A DNA stretch of 27,651 nt from Delta-02 sp964513565 (GTDB taxonomy: Bacteria; Desulfobacterota; Syntrophorhabdia; Syntrophorhabdales; Syntrophorhabdaceae). The stretch's first letter is position 1; every line of letters begins with the position of its first letter. Location: contig CAZENE010000041.1 of NCBI GenBank assembly GCA_964513565.1, positions 1 to 27,651 of the forward strand, given 5' to 3'. Below the pieces are notes generated by a model that was not told where the DNA came from, searched no databases, and saw only the letters and a list, made by a program, of their open reading frames with translations. The translations under genes and the position numbers were made by a program. This document shows positions 7,560 to 14,501 of the stretch, piece by piece.

Positions 7560-8888
7560 TTAAACAGAAAATGGATAATTTCCGGTAAAGCACGCATCGC
7601 AGAACCTCCTGCCGGCAACATCCTTCAAGTCTGTTGTTGTCAGATAGCGGAAACTGTCCACACCCAGAAGACTCTTGAGCTGCTCATCAGTGCGATTCTT
7701 GGCGAGTAATTCGCCCGGTTTTGCCATTGCCATCCCCATAAGGCAGGGGAAGCGAGGAGGAGGGGCGGTAAGCCGCAGGTGAACCTTTGTGGCTCCTGCT
7801 TCGCGTAATTTCGGGATCAATACGAGTGCGGTCGAACCCCTGACCAGAAGAGAATCAATGAGAAAAACTTCTTTCCCCTTCAATAGTTCGCCATTGATCT
7901 GGAATTTTCTTTCAGCCTGATTATACCTGTCCTTTTCGGTAGACAGGACAAATATTCTGCCAATCTCGCCAATGGCGACGATGGCCATCTTGAACGGTAT
8001 CCCTGTAGCCTGATGGAAACCTGAAGCAGCCGGTATGGCGGCCCGGGGGATAGGGACCACGATGTCGGCCTTTTCCGTTTCCAGCTGGGCCAACTTCTCC
8101 CCGATCTTTTCCCGGAATTCATAACTGTTTACCGAAAAGACTTTGCTTGCCGGCGATGCATGATCGATGCATTCGACAATGCAGGGGTAGGGATCGGCTT
8201 GGGCAAACGTCCGGGTTGCGACATCTTCCCCGTTAAATATCGCCATTTGTCCCGGCTCGACGTCACCGATCCATTCCAGGCCACCGTGAAAAGCGCATGT
8301 TTCGGATGCTATGGCCCACGCGAAGTCATCTTCTTCGCCCCGGCGCGCAATAGAGAGGGGCCGGAAACCGAAAGGGTCACGTGCGGCTATCAGGTTGCCC
8401 TTGTGCATGATAATCATGCTAAAAGCCGATTGGCGGCCGAGGAGACCAAGTGTGTTCTGGATCTTGTCGATAATGTCCGAGCCGGTGGACCGCGCGATCA
8501 TATGCAGGATAACCTCGGTATCTATGTCGGTCTGGAAGAGGCTTCCGAATTCTTCCATCAATTGCCGGTAGCGCGGGATATGGCCATTGTGGGTCACCGC
8601 TATCCTTTCTTTCCTGAAACTTCCCACGATAGGTTGGCTGTTCCTTTCCGTCGTTTGCCCTGTTGTCGGATAGCGGACGTGACCTATTGCCGTCAATCCG
8701 TAATTTAACTTGTTGGGAAGAACGGCTTGAAATACAGAACCCAGCTCTCTTAACTCCACGAAAGAACCGCCGCGCATACTCGAGACGATACCCCAGCTCT
8801 CCTGGCCCCTATGCGACAGGTTCTGGAGCCCCGTCATAACCTCGGCCGGGGCATTGCCTCTCCCGATAAACCCGAAAACACCGCTCAT
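7560..8888 (-). CDS. PurF-like amidophosphoribosyltransferase homologue with Ser nucleophile and altered PRPP site
   Basis: 442 aa with the full PurF layout: N-terminal class II glutaminase fold, then a PRTase fold. The glutaminase pocket is kept (GHVRYPTTG at 69-77 with R72, HNG at 100-102, D121/D123), as are ARDPFGFRPL and SETCAF. However, residue 2, the catalytic N-terminal Cys, is Ser (AGC). In the PRTase half the PRPP loop expected as VDDSIVRGTT reads IDSLLVRGST (344-353), the VPDSG motif reads IPRAA (280-284), and RYVGRTF is absent. Four Cys that bind the 4Fe-4S cluster in B. subtilis-type PurF appear kept (C236, C382, C430, C433). The start is supported by GAGG 8 bases upstream, so no propeptide hides a Cys. 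It is probably not the housekeeping PurF but a pseudoenzyme or repurposed relative. It is transcribed away from the selenium trio. Confidence 0.85.
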   Translation of the reverse strand: MSGVFGFIGRGNAPAEVMTGLQNLSHRGQESWGIVSSMRGGSFVELRELGSVFQAVLPNKLNYGLTAIGHVRYPTTGQTTERNSQPIVGSFRKERIAVTHNGHIPRYRQLMEEFGSLFQTDIDTEVILHMIARSTGSDIIDKIQNTLGLLGRQSAFSMIIMHKGNLIAARDPFGFRPLSIARRGEEDDFAWAIASETCAFHGGLEWIGDVEPGQMAIFNGEDVATRTFAQADPYPCIVECIDHASPASKVFSVNSYEFREKIGEKLAQLETEKADIVVPIPRAAIPAASGFHQATGIPFKMAIVAIGEIGRIFVLSTEKDRYNQAERKFQINGELLKGKEVFLIDSLLVRGSTALVLIPKLREAGATKVHLRLTAPPPRFPCLMGMAMAKPGELLAKNRTDEQLKSLLGVDSFRYLTTTDLKDVAGRRFCDACFTGNYPFSV

Positions 8889-9065
8889 GTTTTTAACCTC
8901 ATATTTATCTGGTACTTGATTACATTACCATGTCGGGGGCCGGTATTCAATAGGCCTTTTAAAGCCCGATTTCGATAGGGAAACAGTTATGTTTTCTATT
9001 ACTGCGATGACTTCCATGCCTAATATTCATTTGCCCTTAGCACCTTTTTCCTTTAGAATAAACTG

Positions 9066-9641
9066 ATGAAACGCTTGGATCTTAAAGGGAAGACATGCCC
9101 TGTACCGGTTATCGAAACGAAGAACTTCCTTGAGGGCAGACTTATCGATAATATCGAAGTGATCGTGGATGACCAGACTGCAAGTGAGAATGTGCGCCGT
9201 TTTCTTGGATCCAAAGGATATTCCACCTCAGTTGCCGAGGATAACGGCGTATACAGGATCGAGGGAAGCCGGGGCGAAGGTTCGATCTCTGTCGGGATTT
9301 CAGAGCGCAGGACCCTTGTTTATATAGATGGTGAGACCATGGGCCGGGGAAGCGAGGAACTCGGTAAGATCCTGATGCGTGCCTTTCTCGGCACGGTCAA
9401 GGAATTGGAGACCCGCCCGTTCAGAATGGTATTTGTCAATTCCGGTGTTAAACTTGTTGCATTGGATTCGGAGTATTTGACTATATTAAGGGACATTGAA
9501 AGTCTGGGCATTGAGATCATCTCATGCGGAACGTGCCTGGACTATTATCGTCTCAAGGAAAAGATTGGGGTCGGGAGGATCAGCAATATGTTCGAAATAA
9601 TGACCTCATTCAACGAAGCGACCCACGTGATCAGGCCATAG
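9066..9641 (+). CDS. yedF: YedF-family selenium/sulfur metabolism protein (TusA-like plus DsrE-like)
   Basis: 191 aa. The N-terminus is a TusA/SirA-like domain with the C11-P-x-P motif (KTCPVPVIETK). The C-terminal half is DsrE-like with IISCGTCLDYYRL (around 152-164), the signature of the YedF family that co-occurs with selenium use. Such proteins are thought to carry sulfur or selenium as a persulfide or perselenide on the CPxP Cys; the exact reaction is not established. It heads a same-strand trio with a desulfurase 26 bases downstream and DUF3343 overlapping that. The link to the Sec-containing formate dehydrogenase in this window supports a selenium role. No good ribosome site is visible before ATG 9066. 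Confidence 0.88.
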   Translation: MKRLDLKGKTCPVPVIETKNFLEGRLIDNIEVIVDDQTASENVRRFLGSKGYSTSVAEDNGVYRIEGSRGEGSISVGISERRTLVYIDGETMGRGSEELGKILMRAFLGTVKELETRPFRMVFVNSGVKLVALDSEYLTILRDIESLGIEIISCGTCLDYYRLKEKIGVGRISNMFEIMTSFNEATHVIRP

Positions 9642-9667
9642 CCTGGCACACGGGCTGAAGGCCATTC

Positions 9668-10807
9668 ATGATCTATCTTGACAATGCAGCGACATCATTT
9701 CCGAAACCTGCCGAAACCATTGATCGCCTTAATGATTTCGTAAAAAATGTCGGGGGAAACCCCGGACGTAGCGGGCATACGCTGTCCCTCGAAGCCGCGC
9801 GCATAATCTTCGAGGCACGGGAGAAACTCACGTCTCTCCTGGGGATGAAACATTCCGAGCGGCTTATATTTACCCAGAATGGCACGGAATCGCTCAACAT
9901 GGCCTTGCTTGGTTTCCTGGAGGCCGGGAACCATGTGGTCACAACGTCCATCGAGCACAACTCCGTTATGAGGCCGCTCGAATTCCTGCGCCGCAGCCGG
10001 GGTATAACATATACAGCGGTGCCGTGCTGTAGCGAAGGTTTTGTCGACCTCGATGGTCTTAAACGGGCCCTGACGCATAACACAAAGGCCGTTGTCATTA
10101 ACCACGGATCCAATGTTACCGGCGCAGTGCAGCCGCTTGCGGAAATAAGGAATATCGTTGGCAGGACCTGCCTCATCGTCGATGCATGCCAGACGATCGG
10201 GTCTACGGCGATCGATCTGGAAGCGGCTGGTGCGGATATCGTATGTTTTTCGTGCCACAAATCACTTTTTGCTATTCAAGGGGTAGGGGCCCTATACGTG
10301 CGGGACGGGATCGAACTCACACCATTAAAATTCGGGGGTACCGGAAGCAGGTCCGAATCGATCGAACAGCCGGTGTTCTTGCCGGATAGATATGAATGCG
10401 GTACACCGAACACTCCCGGCATCGCATCGCTTCTCGGCGGGCTTTCTTTCATAGAAAAGGAAGGTATTGCCAGGATCTCGCGGAAAAAACAGGCGCTGAG
10501 GGCACGACTCGTTGATGGATTGCGGCAGACCCCGGGCGTGCGCATTTATGGCCACCGGTCGAAAAGCCCGGAATCATATCTTGCGATCGTCTCCTTCAAC
10601 ATAGATGGGATGCTTTCGTCAGATGTCGGATACGAGCTCAACAGGCGGTCTTTGTTTGTGCGGATCGGTCTTCATTGTTCACCCGTTGCGCACCAGACGA
10701 TAGGGACATTACCCGCAGGTGCCCTTCGTGCTTCTCCCGGGTATTTTACCAGGGAGGCCGACATAGATACATTTGTCGAGGCGGTCAGGGAAATTGCCGG
10801 AAAATAA
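9668..10807 (+). CDS. Class V aminotransferase, cysteine desulfurase/selenocysteine lyase-like
   Basis: 379 aa, the usual length of the TIGR01977-type desulfurase subfamily. It begins IYLDNAATSFPKP. The PLP lysine is K198 in SCHKSL, followed by QGVGALYV. The catalytic Cys is C337 in GLHCSPVAH, where relatives have GLHCAPLAHKTLGT. It would remove sulfur from cysteine or selenium from selenocysteine and hand it on as a persulfide or perselenide. Lying between YedF and DUF3343, it is the natural donor for them. This family is distinct from the IscS/NifS housekeeping enzyme. GAAGG lies about 9 bases upstream of ATG 9668. Confidence 0.88.
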   Translation: MIYLDNAATSFPKPAETIDRLNDFVKNVGGNPGRSGHTLSLEAARIIFEAREKLTSLLGMKHSERLIFTQNGTESLNMALLGFLEAGNHVVTTSIEHNSVMRPLEFLRRSRGITYTAVPCCSEGFVDLDGLKRALTHNTKAVVINHGSNVTGAVQPLAEIRNIVGRTCLIVDACQTIGSTAIDLEAAGADIVCFSCHKSLFAIQGVGALYVRDGIELTPLKFGGTGSRSESIEQPVFLPDRYECGTPNTPGIASLLGGLSFIEKEGIARISRKKQALRARLVDGLRQTPGVRIYGHRSKSPESYLAIVSFNIDGMLSSDVGYELNRRSLFVRIGLHCSPVAHQTIGTLPAGALRASPGYFTREADIDTFVEAVREIAGK

Positions 10808-11051
10808 ATTTGTTCTTCTGTTCAATACGATCCATGATGTGCTTCGGATGGAAAAGATACTGAAGCAACGCGGGATCTCGCACGAAGTTATTCCTGTCCC
10901 CCGGGCTTTGAGTTCGGATTGCGGGATGTCCATAATGCTCTATACCGACGTTGACAGTTTTATCGGTTATCTGGGTTCGATAGAGGTCGTCGCCATCTAT
11001 GAATTCGACGGGCAGGAATATGTGCCTTTCACAATCGGCAAACTAAATTAA
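10773..11051 (+). CDS. DUF3343 putative Se/S carrier protein
   Basis: The core KFVLLFNTIHDVLRMEKILKQRG and the VPRALSSDCGMSI stretch with one conserved Cys identify DUF3343, a small family found with YedF and this type of desulfurase and described as a putative Se/S carrier. The 92-aa frame from ATG 10773 overlaps the desulfurase gene by 35 bases. TTG 10794, with AGGG just upstream, would remove seven residues before the conserved domain (MSRRSGK) and leave only a 14-base overlap. I think TTG 10794 is at least as likely as ATG. The overlap indicates translational coupling with the desulfurase. Confidence 0.82.
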   Translation: MSRRSGKLPENKFVLLFNTIHDVLRMEKILKQRGISHEVIPVPRALSSDCGMSIMLYTDVDSFIGYLGSIEVVAIYEFDGQEYVPFTIGKLN

Positions 11052-11101
11052 AAACCAAAAAATTACGTCATTAATTCCGAAACTTACGATGCCCTTAACC
11101 A

Positions 11102-11135
11102 CTTGACAAACTGCACCCAGATGAACAAATTTAAT
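11102..11135 (+). promoter_or_regulatory. Possible promoter before the Hsp20 cluster
   Basis: The 121-base gap before the first Hsp20 gene has a perfect TTGACA (11103-11108). The best -10 candidates, AAATTT (spacer 18) or TTTAAT (spacer 21), are weak. I found neither a CIRCE repeat (TTAGCACTC-N9-GAGTGCTAA) nor a good sigma-32 -10 (CCCCAT) at the right distance. Separate transcription from the selenium trio is likely but not proven. Confidence 0.3.
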
Positions 11136-11172
11136 TCACAATGAGGTAATAATTCTTCCAAGGAGGTTCGGC

Positions 11173-11619
11173 ATGTTGTGGACAGATGGTTTTGGCATGT
11201 TTGGCAGAGGCCTTGATCCCTGGTCGGAATTTCAGCGGATCGAAAATGAAATGAATCGGGTCTTGTCCAGATTTGTCTCACCGTCGACAAGTGATTTTCC
11301 GGCGGTCAACATTTGGACGGACGGGGAAGAAACATTGGTCACTACGGAGATCCCCGGGATAGAAGCTGGTTCAATTGACATTTCAGTGGTGGGTAAAACA
11401 CTGATCCTGAAAGGGGCGAGGGTACCCGATCAGTTGGAGAATGGAAATTCTTACCATCGTCGGGAGCGCTGGTATGGACAATTCACAAAAGCTATCGAGT
11501 TGCCTTTTACGATCGAAGCGGAAAAGGTTAACGCCAGCTTTTCGAACGGTATCCTGACGATAAAGCTGCCGCGGTCAGAGGCGGAAAAGCCGAAGAAGAT
11601 CTCTATTAAATCTGCGTAA
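11173..11619 (+). CDS. Hsp20 small heat shock protein (first of three)
   Basis: 148 aa. The N-terminal arm is hydrophobic and aromatic (MLWTDGFGMFGRGLDPWSEF). The alpha-crystallin domain runs roughly 45-140, with VNIWTDGEETLVTTEIPGI, YHRRERWYGQFTKAIELP and SNGILTIKLP. It ends soon after with KKISIKSA. It is an ATP-independent holdase that keeps unfolding proteins soluble. The ribosome site AAGGAGG is strong. It is followed by the second copy after 12 bases. The three copies are diverged from each other, so this is an old expansion and not a fresh duplication. Confidence 0.92.
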   Translation: MLWTDGFGMFGRGLDPWSEFQRIENEMNRVLSRFVSPSTSDFPAVNIWTDGEETLVTTEIPGIEAGSIDISVVGKTLILKGARVPDQLENGNSYHRRERWYGQFTKAIELPFTIEAEKVNASFSNGILTIKLPRSEAEKPKKISIKSA

Positions 11620-11631
11620 GGAGGTTTCGCT

Positions 11632-12036
11632 ATGGCTGAAAAAACCAAAGAGATGCAAAAGAAAGAGGTAGAAAAAACCGATGTCGTAGAAAGAACACGG
11701 GCGGCTAAGATATATAATCCCGACGTGGATATAATCGAAGGCAAGGACAAGATCATTGTCATAGCCGATATGCCCGGTGTAAATGAAAACTCGGTCGACA
11801 TAACGCTCGATGATAACGTCCTGACTATTTACGGAAGAGTTGACTGGAACATACCCGAAAAAATGAAACTCACCCACGCGGAATACGGGGTCGGAGACTA
11901 CCAGAGAATATTTACGATCTCAGGCGAGATAAACAGGGAGAAGATCGAGGCCAATGTTAAAGATGGTGTTCTGAGGCTCTTAATGCCTAAGAATGATGCG
12001 CCCAAGATGAGAAAGATAACCGTAAATGCGGGGTGA
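11632..12036 (+). CDS. Hsp20 small heat shock protein (second of three)
   Basis: 134 aa. The N-terminal arm is short, charged and Lys/Glu-rich (MAEKTKEMQKKEVEKTD), unlike the aromatic arms of its two neighbours. The alpha-crystallin domain has NPDVDIIEGKDKIIVIADMPGV, DNVLTIYGRV, YQRIFTIS and VKDGVLRLLMPK. There is no C-terminal IxI-type tail beyond RKITVNAG. This resembles the partner class of Hsp20s that form mixed oligomers with a longer paralogue, so hetero-oligomers with the flanking copies are plausible. Ribosome site AAGGAGG precedes ATG 11632. Confidence 0.92.
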   Translation: MAEKTKEMQKKEVEKTDVVERTRAAKIYNPDVDIIEGKDKIIVIADMPGVNENSVDITLDDNVLTIYGRVDWNIPEKMKLTHAEYGVGDYQRIFTISGEINREKIEANVKDGVLRLLMPKNDAPKMRKITVNAG

Positions 12037-12068
12037 ACCCCATAGATAATCTATATGGAGGTACGACC

Positions 12069-12572
12069 ATGACAACGATAAAGATCACTCCCCATCCCAA
12101 GAGAACCAGGGAACTCGCACGCGCCGCTTCCGAGGAAAACCCGCTGGTTTCCCTTCGCAATAATATAGACCGGATGTTCGACAGTTTCTTCCGCGGGTTC
12201 GATATCGAACCTTTTGCCGTGATACCTTCAGTGTTTAATCCCAGTATTGACGTTGTGGACAGCGGCAAGGAAATTAAGGTTACCGTGGAACTGGCGGGTA
12301 TGGATGAAAAAGACATCGAGGTATCACTGACCAAGGACACCCTGACCATCCGCGGAGAAAAGAGGGACGAGACCGAGGAAAAAGAAGCGAGTTATCACAG
12401 GATGGAACGCGTCTACGGGTTCTTCACCCGGACCATCGCCCTGCCGGTCGAGGTAAATGTCGATGCTGCAAAGGCCGATTACAGGAATGGCGTCCTGACG
12501 ATAAATATCCCAAAAACCGAAAAGGCCCTGAAGGAAGCAAAAAAGATCCCGGTCAAAACAAGCAAGAAATAA
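12069..12572 (+). CDS. Hsp20 small heat shock protein (third of three)
   Basis: 167 aa from ATG 12069, chosen because GGAGG lies 7-8 bases upstream. The longer frame from GTG 12033, which overlaps the previous stop, has no ribosome site. The N-terminal arm includes NNIDRMFDSFFRGFD. The alpha-crystallin domain has PSIDVVDSGKEIKVTVELAGM, a long charged loop (EKRDETEEKEASYHRMERVYG), FTRTIALP and NGVLTINIPK, with a Lys-rich tail (KKIPVKTSKK). This is the most canonical of the three. It is the last gene before a clear terminator hairpin. Confidence 0.93.
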   Translation: MTTIKITPHPKRTRELARAASEENPLVSLRNNIDRMFDSFFRGFDIEPFAVIPSVFNPSIDVVDSGKEIKVTVELAGMDEKDIEVSLTKDTLTIRGEKRDETEEKEASYHRMERVYGFFTRTIALPVEVNVDAAKADYRNGVLTINIPKTEKALKEAKKIPVKTSKK

Positions 12573-12591
12573 CCGGGACGATGGAAGCGAC

Positions 12592-12624
12592 AAGGCAGGG
12601 GTTTTCATCCCTGCCTTTGCCTTT
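12592..12624 (+). terminator. Rho-independent-type terminator of the Hsp20 cluster
   Basis: A perfect 9-bp stem, AAGGCAGGG (12592-12600) with CCCTGCCTT (12609-12617), has an 8-base loop and is followed by TTGCCTTT. It begins 20 bases after the third Hsp20 stop. Confidence 0.8.
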
Positions 12625-12913
12625 AGATCGTAAGAGTAAGTCGTCAGTAGTAATATGAAATGTTTTTCCTTGCGTTCCGGGCGTGGACACTATTTCTTTC
12701 CGGCCGATGAACGTGAAGTGCCGCAAATCCAATCGCAATACCGGGTAAGAAGCTGAATCCCGGCCTCGTAGGATACGCGCAGGGTGGCCGGCAAAGGCAT
12801 GGATTCCTGCCTGTAAGCCCGGGATGACGGCGGGTGATTATTCCGGCATTTCCACCCGGATGAAAAAAAGTAATTGCGACACAGGTTGCGGGAGCCGGAA
12901 TAAGATGATCTAG
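12620..12913. repeat. Gene-free spacer with palindromic repeat-like sequences
   Basis: No credible gene lies in this 294-base stretch between the Hsp20 terminator and the convergent DUF362 gene. It holds a REP/MITE-like segment at 12795-12830 (GGATTCCTGCC followed by GGGATGACGG), a pattern seen in dispersed palindromic repeats of many bacteria. A 10-bp inverted repeat also occurs: TTATTCCGGC (12838-12847) and GCCGGAATAA (12894-12903). The latter lies just past the DUF362 stop and could help end transcription from the right. Confidence 0.45.
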
Positions 12914-13975
12914 TCATATCCTTATCGCATCATGCGGACACATCTCCTGGCAGCAATAACAGCGGATACAGACCGAATAGTTGAAGTGAACAGTTTCCTT
13001 TCGCAATTCTATGGCCCCCGTGGGGCACACCTTCGCGCATATTCCGCACAACTGGCAATTCCTTTTAACGGTCTTTGGTTTCCTGACAACAATATTGCGG
13101 AGTACTCTCTTGATAGGGGAGGGTATGTTCCAGTCCGTGGCGCAAGAGTGCGGCATCGGAAATAATGCCGGAATGGATGGTATACCGTAATCGATCACTT
13201 TATACGGTTCGAGAAGACCGTTAGTTCGGGCACAATCAGTTATGGGGTGAAATGCATCAGGGCATAGTTGCCTCTCAATAAAGTCATCGAGGCAGAACGC
13301 GTTGCGGGAGATCGCGGCAAGGCCAAGGCCGACCGGCGTCCCATTCGATGGTCCGTCACCGGACATGCCGAGGATCCCGTCGAGAATATTAACGGATGGT
13401 GCAGCAATTCGATGAATGTCGATGAGGATGGCAGCGAAAAGGGACTTATCGGTACCGGCCCTCAAATGCCAGCGTCCCTTGGCAAATCCCCGTATAAAGC
13501 CGTACGTGTTCTTTACGGCAAGTGTCATGCCCATCATCCCGTGCGTCTTTAGCTTGGGAACATTGATAACATGGTCATAATGCTCCGGGTCCTCGCCAAA
13601 CAGAAATTCATGATATGGGGACACGCCTTCGGTCTTTTTGACGATCTCACGGGTAAAAGGGGTTACACGAACCCCCAACCGTTCCAGCATGGAAGAGTAC
13701 TGCCCGATCCTCAGGACGCGCTCTAGGGATTCATATCCCGGGCTGTCACCCAGATGAACAATACAAGAGTAATCCTTTAATAATTCTATAAGTGCCGATA
13801 GAAATTCGGGGTGGGTCGTTACCGCACGGGCGGGTGATTTTCCGGTCAGCAGATTGGGTTTGACAAGTACCCGTCCGCTTATGGAAAGGCCTGTTTCCTG
13901 AAGACCTTTCTCGATGAAGGCCTTGATCTTCTCAGCGTCATAGGCGTCAACTCGTCCCGCTATTACTTTTTCCAT
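12914..13975 (-). CDS. DUF362 protein with two C-terminal 4Fe-4S clusters
   Basis: 353 aa from ATG 13975; the frame is open up to 14062, but that start would overlap the upstream gene by over 110 bases. The domain starts properly at MEKVIAGRVDAYDAEKIKAFIEKGL. Residues up to about 290 form DUF362 (VLVKPNLLTG, GDSPGYE, INVPKLKTHG, LAVKNTYGF). The end is a bacterial-type ferredoxin with CQLCGICAKVCPTGAI and CIRCYCCQEMCPHDAI, eight Cys in the two-cluster pattern. DUF362 proteins are anaerobe-associated, redox-linked and of unknown reaction. It is the last gene of a minus-strand operon and overlaps the lipoprotein gene by 29 bases. Confidence 0.88.
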   Translation of the reverse strand: MEKVIAGRVDAYDAEKIKAFIEKGLQETGLSISGRVLVKPNLLTGKSPARAVTTHPEFLSALIELLKDYSCIVHLGDSPGYESLERVLRIGQYSSMLERLGVRVTPFTREIVKKTEGVSPYHEFLFGEDPEHYDHVINVPKLKTHGMMGMTLAVKNTYGFIRGFAKGRWHLRAGTDKSLFAAILIDIHRIAAPSVNILDGILGMSGDGPSNGTPVGLGLAAISRNAFCLDDFIERQLCPDAFHPITDCARTNGLLEPYKVIDYGIPSIPALFPMPHSCATDWNIPSPIKRVLRNIVVRKPKTVKRNCQLCGICAKVCPTGAIELRKETVHFNYSVCIRCYCCQEMCPHDAIRI

Positions 13976-14501
13976 AGAGTTTTTCCCGGGAGAAATTGAC
14001 ATCGATGAACCGTATACAAAAATCACCTTCTTCAACCTTCCAGCAGATTCTGTTCCCTGCATTATCCAGGTAATAAGATACGGTATACCCCGGACGCTCT
14101 TTGTACGGGACCGCGCCGTCTGTCCGGATCGGACCCTTGAGAGTGATATCTTCGATAATATCGTTTATCCGGACGTTGAAAAGGCGGTAAAATTCATTTT
14201 CGTTCGTCAGCACTTCGTTATCGGTCCGCATTATAAATTGGTCTTCAGACCTGTCAACGGAGAGTATGGTCGTGCCGAAAGGGCTGTACACCTCGAGAAA
14301 AAGCATGTCGGGATATGTGGCCTTAAGGGCCATATCTCCCGTATATTGCGTGTCCTTCAGCCTGACATCAATTTCGCACAGGGCCGTGATATGATCGAAA
14401 CTCGCAGGCCATGTGATGGATACCGGCTGTTTTCCGAACTGGGCACAGGAGAGAAAAAGAAATGACAGGGCAAAAAGGATGAAAGCCGCCTTTCGCCCCA
14501 T
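13947..14501 (-). CDS. LolB/DUF4292-like outer-membrane lipoprotein
   Basis: 184 aa. The N-terminus is a lipoprotein signal (MGRKAAFILFALSFLFLSC) with acylated C19; Ala follows, not Asp, which favours outer-membrane sorting. The mature part has many alternating strands (LKDTQYTGDMALKATYPDMLFLEVYSPFGTTILSV), as in the LolB/LolA-like concave beta-sheet fold of DUF4292. These bind lipid or lipoprotein acyl chains. Its ATG overlaps the stop of the TPR gene (TAATG), a sign of translational coupling, and the two probably act together at the envelope. The call is by fold and pattern, not by exact motif. Confidence 0.75.
   Translation of the reverse strand: MGRKAAFILFALSFLFLSCAQFGKQPVSITWPASFDHITALCEIDVRLKDTQYTGDMALKATYPDMLFLEVYSPFGTTILSVDRSEDQFIMRTDNEVLTNENEFYRLFNVRINDIIEDITLKGPIRTDGAVPYKERPGYTVSYYLDNAGNRICWKVEEGDFCIRFIDVNFSREKLYGKSNSGTS

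Noticed and set aside
7560..8888. Hidden propeptide or upstream Cys start for the PurF-like protein
   Set aside because: A GAGG site fits ATG 8888, and the sequence upstream does not extend the frame with a Cys at a processing site.
12033..12068. GTG 12033 as start of the third Hsp20
   Set aside because: It has no ribosome site and overlaps the previous stop, whereas ATG 12069 has GGAGG at the right distance.
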